DNA of 64,000 bases from Tubulanus polymorphus (GCF_964204645.1 NW_027437461.1:1-64000), one strand, 5' to 3'; positions 8,757 to 16,939 are shown, numbered from the stretch's first letter. Notes: generated by a model from the letters alone, not told the origin. A program made the numbers and translations.

Positions 8757-10220
8757 GCAGAAGGTGTAGAAGATATTGGAATGGATACTTTTGATAAACC
8801 CAGCATAACTGAAGAACAACAACCTAATTTAAATGAAACAAGTTTTAATGATGATGGTAATGAATCAGCTTATAATTCTAATTTAGCAAATAGAGGTTAT
8901 AAAGTCCCATCAACAGATGAATTTGATAGAAGAACTAGATCGAGAATACCTCCTGAAAATTTAGACCCATATTTAGAAAGAGAAAATTTAGAAAAAATTA
9001 GATTTTTAAGTAAGATTAAATATGATTTTAAAAAATCTGAATATAATATAAATGACGAAGGCGCCAGACTTTTAGCACAAGATTTAAAGTTTTTAGATGG
9101 TGAATATTATTATCATTTATCCTATGATTATTATATTGATATCTCTTATAAAAAAGGAGAAAAAATATTAGCAAAATCAACTTTGCTTAAGTCTGACTCA
9201 TTACTATCTAGAATTAAGAAAATCAATAATGATGTTATAACTGATTTAACACAAACAGAAATGAATAAATATTTAATAGTATTTAAACAAAGAATTAATG
9301 ACTTATTTAAAATAATCAAAAAGAAATCGGAAATAGAAACAACTTCTAAACAGAATATAACTTCCAAAACTAGTAAACTTAAATCAAACACTGAAGTTCA
9401 AACTGAAAAACTTTTACCGAATGGATTACTTGATGCAACAGATCAAGAAATAGAAGCTTTAAGTATGTTTTCTAAAAAAACAATTAGAGAAATAATAGGT
9501 ATACGAAATGAAGCCGATAAAATTGCTCGCGAAAAACATATTAGATATAATAAAATTAAACCTTTAGAAAATAAATTATTTGACACCAGAAAAGAATTAG
9601 AACAATTAAAATTAGATAGAGAATTTAAAGTTATTGAAGAAATTGAATTTAAAAAAAGAAATGCATATTTAGAAAAAGAAATTGATGATTTAAAATATAA
9701 CATAGAATTTCAGAAAGAAAAAATGAAATTATTATTAAAATCATATGATTATTGTATTAATAGATTAAAAGTTGTTGTTAAAGAGTTAATACTAAAACCA
9801 AATTCTGACATATCATTAAAAGATAGAATAAAATTATTATTTAAGTTTGAAGGAATAACAATTCTTTCAATTCTAACAGCTGTAACTATGGTATTTACAA
9901 CAATAGGTTTAGCAATATCAAATGCTTTAAAATCTACTCCTACTCCCACTCCTAATAAACCAGATAAACCTCCAGGCAATAATTCTATACAAGATAAAGT
10001 TAAAGATGGTTTAAAGAAATTAGCAAAATATTTATGGGAACTATCAAAGAAATCTGTTGCAGCTTTACCAGGAGTTATTGCTTCAATTGTTGGTTTTATA
10101 TTGAAATCTGCAGGAAACATTATTAACTTTGCTGCTGAACATATTATTTTATTTTTAATTACAGTTGTAAGTGCTATTATTTTTGGTTTAGTGAATATGA
10201 TATCAAAAAATATCAAGTAA
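8754..10220 (+). CDS. 488-aa coiled-coil protein with C-terminal membrane segments
   Basis: Order: acidic low-complexity N-terminus (1-60); a YYxxLSYDYYIDISYK stretch near 125-140; long Lys/Glu-rich coiled coil (~225-345); a hydrophobic stretch (~362-395) after LLFKFEGITILS; a TPTPTPNKP proline linker; an amphipathic LKKLAKYLWELSKKS helix; and two hydrophobic segments (~435-485, including ALPGVIASIVGFIL). A coiled-coil plus multi-membrane protein beside the major capsid gene is common in invertebrate Polinton-like elements (family knowledge); its exact virion role is unproven. Copy 2 (35331-37757) is interrupted by a ~1-kb insertion. Opposite-strand ORFs here are shadows. Confidence 0.75.
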   Translation: MAEGVEDIGMDTFDKPSITEEQQPNLNETSFNDDGNESAYNSNLANRGYKVPSTDEFDRRTRSRIPPENLDPYLERENLEKIRFLSKIKYDFKKSEYNINDEGARLLAQDLKFLDGEYYYHLSYDYYIDISYKKGEKILAKSTLLKSDSLLSRIKKINNDVITDLTQTEMNKYLIVFKQRINDLFKIIKKKSEIETTSKQNITSKTSKLKSNTEVQTEKLLPNGLLDATDQEIEALSMFSKKTIREIIGIRNEADKIAREKHIRYNKIKPLENKLFDTRKELEQLKLDREFKVIEEIEFKKRNAYLEKEIDDLKYNIEFQKEKMKLLLKSYDYCINRLKVVVKELILKPNSDISLKDRIKLLFKFEGITILSILTAVTMVFTTIGLAISNALKSTPTPTPNKPDKPPGNNSIQDKVKDGLKKLAKYLWELSKKSVAALPGVIASIVGFILKSAGNIINFAAEHIILFLITVVSAIIFGLVNMISKNIK

Positions 10221-10262
10221 ACATGATAAAAAATAAATAATTAATTTTTTGTTAAATAAATG
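10221..10262 (+). promoter_or_regulatory. Start-proximal promoter-like box of capsid gene
   Basis: Non-coding 39 bases ending AATTTTTTGTTAAATAAATG. The box is the same class as at other genes, with its longest leader here. Confidence 0.5.
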
Positions 10263-11498
10263 AGTGGGAGTTATATAAGTCCCTCTAAGATTTCTAGAAT
10301 ATCTAATGCTATTAAAGCAGAAAGATCACATCATATAATTACTCATAACCCTTCAAATATTAATCCTGATGAAACTTTATATGTTAGAATTCCTAGATTA
10401 ACACAAAATACTTTTTATGTTCCAAACAGTATTTATTTATCCGCTGATATAAAAGTAATCGGTAATAATAACAATTATGTCGTTGATAATGTTGGAAGAT
10501 ATTTAATTAAAAAGTTAACAAGATTGGTCCAGACAGTCTCATTAGATGATTATAATTTATTTATGCATTATAAAGATTTATGGTTAACTAAAGAAAATAG
10601 AAATAATATGATATTTCAAGGAATTCAATCAGAAAACCAAAATAAATTAAGATCAGAAGCTAATAGCGCAATATTAACAAATGATGTAGATAAATTGATA
10701 AAAAGTATATATGGAAGCAAATATAAAATTCCATTAGACTTTGAATTGATAAATAATAATGCACCTTTATATAAATACGCAATTCAAGAAGATATTATAT
10801 TTGAGATAACATTTGCTCCTGTAAATGAAATTGTATTATCTAGCGTTAATAAAGATATGAGTTATAAATTATCGAATATATGTTTAGAATATGATACAGT
10901 AACTGATGAAAATATTTCAAGTATAATTCAAACTCAATACAATCAAGGATTTTCATTATTATATGATTATATTGATAAATTTAAAACTGTAACTATTAAT
11001 GCAAATGATGAAATAATAAATGAGAATATTAACTTTCCTAGAAGATCTATTAAAGGTATATTAATATTTTTTACTATTGGAACATATACTAATGGTGCAA
11101 TAAATGTTGATAATTATTATAATCCTGAAATAACAAAAGTAGAAATAACTATTGAAGGAATAGCAAATAAAATATTTTGTCAAGGAATGAGAATGATAGA
11201 TCAATGGGTAGAAATTAAAAAACATTTTATGAATGAAAAAGTAAAATCATTTGAAAATTGTAACATTAATCAAATTGATTATTATACCGGTAATAAATAT
11301 GCATTATGGTTAGATTTTAGAACAACAGAAGATAATTCATTACATGGTTCTGGGAAAAAATTACAAAATACAAAAGATGGAATACAATTATTCATGACAA
11401 AGAAAAAGGGAATCAAAAATTTTAAAATGCACATTTATATTATATCTGACGCGCAATTAAATATTGTAAATTCACAATTAGATAGTGTTATGTATTAG
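10260..11498 (+). CDS. Major capsid protein, double jelly-roll type (putative)
   Basis: 412 aa, strand-rich, no membrane segment. Signature stretches fit capsid proteins of invertebrate Polinton/adinto-like elements: an N-terminal DETLYVRIPRLTQNTFYVPNS strand pair split by short turns, VDNVGRYLIKKL (~78-89), YKDLWLTKENRNN (~103-115), a PLDFELINNNAPLYKYA segment, FEITFAPVNEIV, paired PRRSIKGIL and a C-terminal LDSVMY. Copy 2 (34058-35310) is frameshifted. Around 10511-10545 copy 1 is net 9 bases shorter than copy 2 and reads different residues, suggesting compensating indels and a locally damaged loop. Assignment rests on pattern and position; a structure prediction would settle it. Confidence 0.72.
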   Translation: MSGSYISPSKISRISNAIKAERSHHIITHNPSNINPDETLYVRIPRLTQNTFYVPNSIYLSADIKVIGNNNNYVVDNVGRYLIKKLTRLVQTVSLDDYNLFMHYKDLWLTKENRNNMIFQGIQSENQNKLRSEANSAILTNDVDKLIKSIYGSKYKIPLDFELINNNAPLYKYAIQEDIIFEITFAPVNEIVLSSVNKDMSYKLSNICLEYDTVTDENISSIIQTQYNQGFSLLYDYIDKFKTVTINANDEIINENINFPRRSIKGILIFFTIGTYTNGAINVDNYYNPEITKVEITIEGIANKIFCQGMRMIDQWVEIKKHFMNEKVKSFENCNINQIDYYTGNKYALWLDFRTTEDNSLHGSGKKLQNTKDGIQLFMTKKKGIKNFKMHIYIISDAQLNIVNSQLDSVMY

Positions 11499-11530
11499 AA
11501 TTTTAACTTTAATAAAAATGTATATAATAA

Positions 11531-12580
11531 ATGGAAGGTAAAGTATATAAACATATTCCTTACATCGATACACATGAAAATAATGATGGTTTATATTATG
11601 TAATACCTTGTAATATAGCTTTGATATTTGATCCTATTTTTAAAAATTATAAAACTAAACTGATAGAAATCGATAATAATAAAAGTGGTGTTGTTAATAA
11701 TTTAAGTAATGTAATTGATAATAATGAAATACCTTCTACATTAAATAATATAATACCTTCTACATCTGTAATACCTTCTACATCAAATAATATAATACCT
11801 TCTACATCAAATAACATAATACCTTCTACATCTAATAACATAATACCTTCTACATCTAATAACGTAATACCTTCTACATCTAATAACATAATACCTTCTA
11901 CATATAATAATGCAATAATATTAAATGTTAGTGAAAATAGAAATTATTGTGGTTATTGTAATGGTGAATTTTCAAACGCTCCATCAAATTGGAATAAACA
12001 TATGAATACAAATTCACATATTACTAATGTTATAGAACGTGTTGGTTTAAGAGAATTTATAGAACACCCATTTAGATATGTTACAAAGTTTGTTTCAAAT
12101 AAAAAAGTAAATGGTGAAAAAATATATGAAGATTTATTATTAGCAACACCTAATAAAGATGAATTAGATTTAACCGATGCTAATGAAATATTAGGATCAA
12201 ACACTGTAAATGAAATATTAGGAGTAAACACTAATAAAGATGATAATGAAAATGATGCCATAAAGCACCCACATGATGATATAGTTACAGTTAAACATAT
12301 TGATAATAAAGATTCTATAAAACTTAAAGTAGAAAATAATAATAAATTTGATTGGAAGAATAAGTTAAAAAATGAAACAACTATTGATGATGAGGTAAAA
12401 AAGATAAAAAAGGAAAAAAAGGTGAAAAAGGTGAAAAAGGTGAAAAAAAATTATAAAGATGTTGATGTAGATTCGGTAGAGCATTTAAATATGGTGTTAG
12501 AGTCATCTGATAGTGAAAGTGATTCAGAAATTGATAGTGAAAGTGATTCAGAAATTAATTATCTAACACTCAAAAAGTAA
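11531..12580 (+). CDS. 349-aa zinc-finger protein with IPSTSNN repeats
   Basis: Residues ~60-125 hold about eight copies of an 8-residue repeat ending IPSTSNN (24-bp DNA repeats, 11730-11905). Copy 2 has six, some reading IPTTSNN. A C2H2 finger (C-x2-C-x13-H-x5-H, YCGYC...NKHMNTNSH) follows at ~138-160. The tail contains repeated VNEILG motifs, lysine-rich KKVKKVKK, and a Ser/Asp/Glu-rich C-terminus. It looks nucleic-acid binding or regulatory, last gene of its block and convergent with the ATPase. Copy 2 (33132-34025) is intact. A 30-bp in-frame insertion at 12254-12283 is shared with the integrase gene. Confidence 0.72.
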   Translation: MEGKVYKHIPYIDTHENNDGLYYVIPCNIALIFDPIFKNYKTKLIEIDNNKSGVVNNLSNVIDNNEIPSTLNNIIPSTSVIPSTSNNIIPSTSNNIIPSTSNNIIPSTSNNVIPSTSNNIIPSTYNNAIILNVSENRNYCGYCNGEFSNAPSNWNKHMNTNSHITNVIERVGLREFIEHPFRYVTKFVSNKKVNGEKIYEDLLLATPNKDELDLTDANEILGSNTVNEILGVNTNKDDNENDAIKHPHDDIVTVKHIDNKDSIKLKVENNNKFDWKNKLKNETTIDDEVKKIKKEKKVKKVKKVKKNYKDVDVDSVEHLNMVLESSDSESDSEIDSESDSEINYLTLKK

Positions 12581-12638
12581 TAAAGGTTGAAAATTGTATA
12601 AAATAATAGTAAATAAAAAAAAGGGTTTAAATTATTTA

Positions 12639-12720
12639 AGGTATCTAATAGGGTAACAGGTATTAGGGTATCAGGTATTAGGGTATCAGGTATTAGGGTA
12701 TCTAATACATTGGTATACAA
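12639..12720. repeat. Tandem GGTATTAGGGTATC repeats between convergent gene blocks
   Basis: About five imperfect units built from GGTATTAG and GGTATC(A/T), just after the zinc-finger gene and before the ATPase 3' end. The same array, in inverted orientation, sits at the same junction of copy 2 (32990-33085). It may act as a two-way terminator or a replication/recombination site; that is inference. Confidence 0.7.
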
Positions 12721-12724
12721 ATAG

Positions 12725-13336
12725 TTATTTTATAAATTTATATTCATATGGAAATTGTAATCTCATTAATAATTTTGAACCTTTATTATTCTTTAATTTA
12801 TTCATATATTCATCATGTAATTCAGGAGGTATAATTTGATTTTCTTCTAATGATTGTTGCATAGATTTTCTATCTTTGTTATAAAATAAAACTAGAAATC
12901 TTATATTCTCTCTAAAATCTTTCACAATTGAATTATATTTCTGATTTAAAACCCAAGTTGTTATCCCAAAATGTCTACCAGAGAAAGCTAAATAACATAA
13001 CTCACTTTCTCTAATTTTAGAATCATGTAAATTTGCGCAATCATCTATAATGAATAATGTATTTGATCCTTTAAAAATATCTAATGCAATTTTAATACAA
13101 TTATCTAAATTTTCTTTTACTGTTTTAGGATCTAATATAATAAACTTTTTTATCTTAACTATATCTCTATTATACGTTTCATTCATTTCATATGTAGGAC
13201 AGAATAATATTATATTATCAAAATGATTCTTATAAATAGTTTCTAACAAATCTAATATGAAGTGTGTTTTACCACAATTTGTAACTCCAGTAACTAACAT
13301 ATTATGTGGTTCAAATATAAATAAATCTTTATTCAT
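12725..13336 (-). CDS. A32-like genome-packaging ATPase
   Basis: 203 aa. Walker A is GVTNCGKT (residues 17-24), Walker B is TLFIIDDCAN with D98/D99, followed by a SGRHFGITTWVLNQK sensor-like stretch (~125-145) and a NIRFLVLF strand. This is the layout of the FtsK/HerA-type A32-like packaging ATPases of Polintons and related DNA viruses, which pump the genome into capsids. The N-terminus begins within the last codons of the integrase gene (8-base overlap), so the two are likely co-transcribed. Copy 2 (32366-32978) has a frameshift near 32580. Confidence 0.88.
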   Translation of the reverse strand: MNKDLFIFEPHNMLVTGVTNCGKTHFILDLLETIYKNHFDNIILFCPTYEMNETYNRDIVKIKKFIILDPKTVKENLDNCIKIALDIFKGSNTLFIIDDCANLHDSKIRESELCYLAFSGRHFGITTWVLNQKYNSIVKDFRENIRFLVLFYNKDRKSMQQSLEENQIIPPELHDEYMNKLKNNKGSKLLMRLQFPYEYKFIK

Positions 13337-14444
13337 TTATTCTTTTAATTTTACTAGATAAAATCCATTCATTAAATTTATCATCATATCCTTTATATTT
13401 CACCAAAGAATACTTTTTTCCTTTAAGAGTTTTTGTTTTCAATACTTTTTCTATTTTGTATTCTATTTCATCTGGATTTGGTACTAATGATAATTCTTGT
13501 TCATAGAAATAACCTAATATTTCTTCATCTTTTAGATCTTCTAGTTTATAAACAAATGGTTTAGTTAATATTATCTTTTTAATTTTAAATATTTCTTCAG
13601 TAAAATTAGGGGTATAACCTTTATAAAATGTTTTTCGATATTTAGATATTCTAACATGTTGTCCTATTTTAAATTTAGGTTCTCCAAAATCGTGTGTAAC
13701 AAATGCGCCATATAAATTATTCCAAACTATTTCCGAATTATCTTCTTTTCTAGCTTGTATAGGTTTCATATTTATAGAACTATGTTTAGAATTATTATAA
13801 CCTTTAACTAAATCATCTAACACATTGATATATTTATATGTTTCATTAGCAGTAAAATATTTCCACATTCTAGTTTTCAATGTTTTATTAAATCTTTCTA
13901 TAACGGATGCTTTTTTATCTGAATGTGTTGAAAAATATTCTACATCGTTATCAGATAATAGTTTTTTGAAATGTTTGTTATAAAATTCCTTACCTTCATC
14001 AAATTGTATCTTATCTGGAATAGCTTCTTTAAATATAGATTTAAAAGCATTTGTAACTTCTATACCAGTTTTATTTTTAATCGGGATACTCCATGCGTAT
14101 CTACTGAATATATCTATAACATTTAATATCCAAAAATATCCTTTGTTATATTCTTCTAAGTTTTTCATATCAATTAAATCAGCTTGCCATTGTTGGTCAA
14201 TATATGAAACCATTACTTTTCTTGTTAAATATTTTTTATCCATCTTTTTATGAATTTGATATGTGGGTTGATTTTGTAACCATGATTTTAATTCACTATA
14301 TTTTATACCACCATGTGGGTGCCGTACGGCACCATCACTATTATCAGATTTAATTTTATTCCATAATTCTGAAACGTTAGAATATGATACTTCACTTTCT
14401 GGGTTATAATATAAATCTCTCAAATATTGTTCTTTTTTCATCAT
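13329..14444 (-). CDS. Retroviral-type (rve) integrase with C-terminal chromodomain
   Basis: 371 aa. The RNase-H-fold core carries the catalytic triad D89 (WQADLIDM), D149 (IQFDEGKEF) and E183 (VIERFN). A short basic SH3-like region follows (GQHVRISKYRK, ~250-262). The C-terminal ~40 residues form a chromodomain (YSLVKYKGYDDKFNEWILSSKI) that would bind histone tails and bias insertion. This architecture is typical of Polinton/Maverick integrases. It joins the element ends to target DNA, giving the 6-bp duplication seen at copy 2. Residues ~39-47 (AVRHPHGG) are an in-frame insertion absent from copy 2. The opening MM is preceded by AAAAT. Confidence 0.92.
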   Translation of the reverse strand: MMKKEQYLRDLYYNPESEVSYSNVSELWNKIKSDNSDGAVRHPHGGIKYSELKSWLQNQPTYQIHKKMDKKYLTRKVMVSYIDQQWQADLIDMKNLEEYNKGYFWILNVIDIFSRYAWSIPIKNKTGIEVTNAFKSIFKEAIPDKIQFDEGKEFYNKHFKKLLSDNDVEYFSTHSDKKASVIERFNKTLKTRMWKYFTANETYKYINVLDDLVKGYNNSKHSSINMKPIQARKEDNSEIVWNNLYGAFVTHDFGEPKFKIGQHVRISKYRKTFYKGYTPNFTEEIFKIKKIILTKPFVYKLEDLKDEEILGYFYEQELSLVPNPDEIEYKIEKVLKTKTLKGKKYSLVKYKGYDDKFNEWILSSKIKRINE

Positions 14445-14447
14445 ATT

Positions 14448-14837
14448 TTAATCCATTAATAATATTTTAGATTTATTTTCATTTGATTTATGATTTGACT
14501 TATTTTCTGGTATAATAGGTTTATTGTCTGTACACGGATAACTAAGTTTCCGATCATCATTGGAATCATCTTTATCATCAGATTTGAATTTTGATTTATA
14601 TATTACACCGGATAATATAATAACTGTTACTAATCCAATTGTAATATATAATTTATAATTACTTCCAGCATTAGAAGAATTAGATGGATTATTATTTGAA
14701 TCAATACCATCAGATTCATTTATATCAGATAATTTCTTTTTCTTAGCTTTTTTTAATTCTGATGATCTTTTACCTAATTCTCTTGCCCATTTAATTTGTT
14801 TCTCGGATCTAGCCTTTTTCTTAACTCCATCACTCAT
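14448..14837 (-). CDS. 129-aa single-pass membrane protein with basic N-terminus
   Basis: Residues ~1-42 are strongly basic (KKKARSEKQIKWARELGKRS, then KKAKKKK). An Asn/Ser linker precedes one hydrophobic segment (~64-83, YITIGLVTVIILSGVIY), followed by an Asp/Asn/Lys-rich tail. This looks like a DNA-contacting or virion-core protein tethered to a membrane, inference only. It overlaps the upstream gene by 8 bases, starts in AAATAAATG, and lies 3 bases before the integrase start. The copy 2 version (30915-31283) contains an early stop. Confidence 0.7.
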   Translation of the reverse strand: MSDGVKKKARSEKQIKWARELGKRSSELKKAKKKKLSDINESDGIDSNNNPSNSSNAGSNYKLYITIGLVTVIILSGVIYKSKFKSDDKDDSNDDRKLSYPCTDNKPIIPENKSNHKSNENKSKILLMD

Positions 14838-15114
14838 TTATTTTAGTTAATTTTTGTTCTGATTCATTTTCTGTTTCGACATTTGGTTGTAGTACAGCGT
14901 CATCTGTTTCGTTCTTACCTGATTTATATTCCATAGGTTTGATGTTCGAAAATGTTATAACTCCAGTAGAAATCAATGTCATAACCGATCCTAATTGAAA
15001 TGAAGCATAACCAACCCATTTTTGTAATTCAGTCATAACTAAATAGTCATTTTTCAAATCATTATATAATTTATTTTCATCATCAATTGGTATTAACTGG
15101 TTACATAATTTTGA
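14830..15114 (-). CDS. C-terminal part of a stop-interrupted 202-codon gene (membrane segment)
   Basis: This frame continues the 107-aa ORF upstream without any shift; only a TAA at 15115-15117 separates them. It encodes an IPIDDENKLYNDLKND stretch, then TELQKWVGYASF and one hydrophobic segment (SVMTLISTGVITF), and an acidic tail. The first ATG is at 15034-15036, which would give a 68-aa protein if initiated independently. The longer reading starts at a TTG and is unlikely in a eukaryotic host. Related elements commonly have a single protein of this layout (family impression). Copy 2 has a base deletion shortly after its ATG at 30717. Confidence 0.6.
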   Translation of the reverse strand, partial: SKLCNQLIPIDDENKLYNDLKNDYLVMTELQKWVGYASFQLGSVMTLISTGVITFSNIKPMEYKSGKNETDDAVLQPNVETENESEQKLTKINE

Positions 15115-15438
15115 TTAACATTTGACAATACCATTAGAAATAGAATCATTTATTCTAGCTAATCTTGACTCTTCATAAATCTTAAAATATTTTATTACTT
15201 GATCGGGTTTCATAGCATCTAGTTCTTGAAAAGTTATTATTTTTCCCAAGAAATCCTTAGATTTCCCGCCAGCAATTAATAATTCAAGATGATGCTTACA
15301 ATATAAATAGTATTCATAATCTATATTGTTATTAACTTGAATAGAATTAGAAACAACTGTATCCTTATTATCACTAATACCTAAATCATCTAATGTTTTT
15401 TCAATATCAATACTATTCTTACTCGATTTCTTTGACAT
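15115..15438 (-). CDS. 107-aa conserved protein, N-terminal part of interrupted gene
   Basis: Soluble, with a YEYYLYCKHHLELLI helix (~41-55) and a FQELDAMKPDQVIKYFKIYEE segment split over ~72-92; no catalytic motif seen. The start is certain: TCTAATATAAATG precedes it and is identical in copy 2 (30370). The frame continues past its TAA for 95 codons, so the protein may originally have been about 202 aa, or the stop may be read through. First gene of the minus-strand block after a ~300-bp spacer. Confidence 0.68.
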   Translation of the reverse strand: MSKKSSKNSIDIEKTLDDLGISDNKDTVVSNSIQVNNNIDYEYYLYCKHHLELLIAGGKSKDFLGKIITFQELDAMKPDQVIKYFKIYEESRLARINDSISNGIVKC

Positions 15439-15741
15439 TTATATTAGAGGAAAAAAGCAAAAAAATATTATAAGTATTCTTCAAATGATACTAGCTAGTT
15501 AAAGTTAAAGAATTCTAGTATTGACTACTGATACTAGCTATTTGAATTTAAAGAATTTCTATTCGGATCTATTCAAAATATAAAGTATTCTCTTTTTGAA
15601 AAGAAAATATTAAAAATATAATAGAATTCGATAGCTAGTTGAAGTTATTGTTTTTTAAATACTTTTTATTTAAATTAGGATTTGATATCTCACTACTTTT
15701 GTTTATCTATTAGGAGCAGTAGTTATAACTGTCCAGATAAG
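15439..15741. other. AT-rich intergenic spacer
   Basis: No gene seen. It holds several inverted pieces of the words GATACTAGCTA and GAATTTAAAGAATTTC, and a relative of this spacer, inverted and diverged, lies at 30030-30369 of copy 2. Its low sequence complexity suggests regulatory or merely neutral DNA. Confidence 0.5.
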
Positions 15742-16416
15742 TCATTTCGGATCCTTGATATCAAATTCCTCAACGTATCGTTCATTATTTGGATTATTGT
15801 TCCATTGATCAATAAATTTCTTTGCCTTTGTTAACTGTTCTAAATATAACTGTAAATCTAGTTTATTAGATTTGATTTGATTTTCTTTCTTTTCTAAAGG
15901 TCTTAAATTTTTCCAACCCCAAATAAGTTTCTTATTGTATTCATCATTCATTTTAAATTTAGATATTGGTAACACGTGATCAATATGGTAATAATCCCCA
16001 TAATTATCTATATTCATTTTATCATCGAATTGAAATATAATCCATGATTTGAGAAATTCATCTGAACAACCCAATAAATTAGATAGTGTTTCTGAATATG
16101 TTTCTTTGTTGAATAATTGTGTTAATCTAGACCTTAAGCATTGTTTCAATCTAAAATTAAGATCTGTTTGATATCTTTCTCTCATATATTCTGTCATATA
16201 ATCATTATAAGATTCTCTATTATCTTCTCGGTATTGTTTGGTATATAGTTTAATGCAAGTTTTACAGTAATATTGAAAACCATCTTTGCTAATCTTACGC
16301 TTACTAAATTCTGTTAATGATTTATCTAATTCACATTTAGAACACTTTTTGTAATATATGTTTATAACACCAGTGTTATTTGTAATATTGATAATTTGTG
16401 GTTGTTCTGGTTCCAT
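15742..16416 (-). CDS. HNH endonuclease with N-terminal zinc ribbon
   Basis: 224 aa. Zinc ribbon cysteines C25, C28, C51 and C54 (CSKCELDKS...YYCKTC). The HNH core is HIDHVLPISKF (H144, D146, H147), then WKNLRPLEKKENQIKSNK (N170 to ~184), supplying the second and third motif parts. Such zinc-ribbon HNH enzymes are usual in giant viruses, phages and mobile introns, where they nick or cut DNA. Here it is the terminal-most gene of its block and could act in homing, host DNA cutting or replication. The last ~30 codons are duplicated next to the TIR (17670-17745). It starts in GTATAATAAATG. Copy 2 (27791-28437) has a 7-base deletion near its start. Confidence 0.85.
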   Translation of the reverse strand: MEPEQPQIINITNNTGVINIYYKKCSKCELDKSLTEFSKRKISKDGFQYYCKTCIKLYTKQYREDNRESYNDYMTEYMRERYQTDLNFRLKQCLRSRLTQLFNKETYSETLSNLLGCSDEFLKSWIIFQFDDKMNIDNYGDYYHIDHVLPISKFKMNDEYNKKLIWGWKNLRPLEKKENQIKSNKLDLQLYLEQLTKAKKFIDQWNNNPNNERYVEEFDIKDPK

Positions 16417-16554
16417 TTATTATACGTATTTTTTTACTAAATTGGTTAATATTTTAGAATCCTCTTCCATTTCTTCGATCAGCGTCATACTTTTTCATTC
16501 CTCGCTGCTTTTGATAAGTTGTTTCGATTCCTTGATATCTAAATAATACCACTG
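16417..16554. other. Leader of HNH gene
   Basis: Non-coding, conserved with 27661-27790 of copy 2, including GATATCAAGGAATCGAAACAAC in pieces. It links the HNH start to the hairpin array. Confidence 0.4.
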
Positions 16555-16900
16555 GGCAAAACCGCGCATTCATGCGCGCTTTTGCTTAATGCGCATGCGT
16601 TAATCATAATTATATATTCATTCTGTAAATTCTGTGAAATAGAAACAACTGAACATAGAAAATTCAAACGTATGTACACTAAGCAAAACCGCTCTTATAG
16701 GAGCGTTTTTGATCAATGCGCATGCGCTAATCATAATTATATATTCATTCTGTGAAATAGAAACAACTGAACATAGAAAATTCAAACACATATGCATGAG
16801 GCAAAACCGCTCTTATAGGAGCGCTTTTGCTTAATGCGCATGCGCTAATCATAATTATATATTCATTCTGAATAGAAACGACCGAACATAAAAATTCATC
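16555..16900. repeat. Three tandem ~120-bp modules, each with a GC hairpin and a GCGCATGCGC palindrome
   Basis: Units begin near 16555, 16683 and 16801. Each has GCAAAACCGC...GCG(C)TTTTG forming a stem (loop TTATA in units 2 and 3; CGCGCAT/ATGCGCG in unit 1), then ATGCGCATGCGC(T), then AATCATAATTATATATTCATTCTG. Stems are GC-rich inside AT-rich DNA. Copy 2 has one such module at 27560-27660. A replication, transcription-enhancer or palindromic mobile role is possible, unproven. Confidence 0.75.
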
Positions 16901-16939
16901 AATCAGATTTACACAATACATTATACAAGTTGTTCGGCC

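Noticed and set aside
9146-10216. Three minus-strand ORFs opposite the 488-aa gene
   Set aside because: They mirror the plus-strand coding sequence; hydrophobic content comes from AT-rich codons. The plus strand has the conserved start box and a homologue in copy 2.
11647-12261. Minus-strand ORFs opposite the zinc-finger gene
   Set aside because: LLDVEGI-type repeats are just the reverse reading of IPSTSNN repeats.
15037-15057. 75-aa ORF starting at 15057
   Set aside because: Its start is TTG; ATG at 15036 or continuation from the upstream ORF is more plausible in a eukaryotic setting.
16555-16900. CRISPR-like array
   Set aside because: Only three long imperfect units without unique spacers, in eukaryotic DNA.
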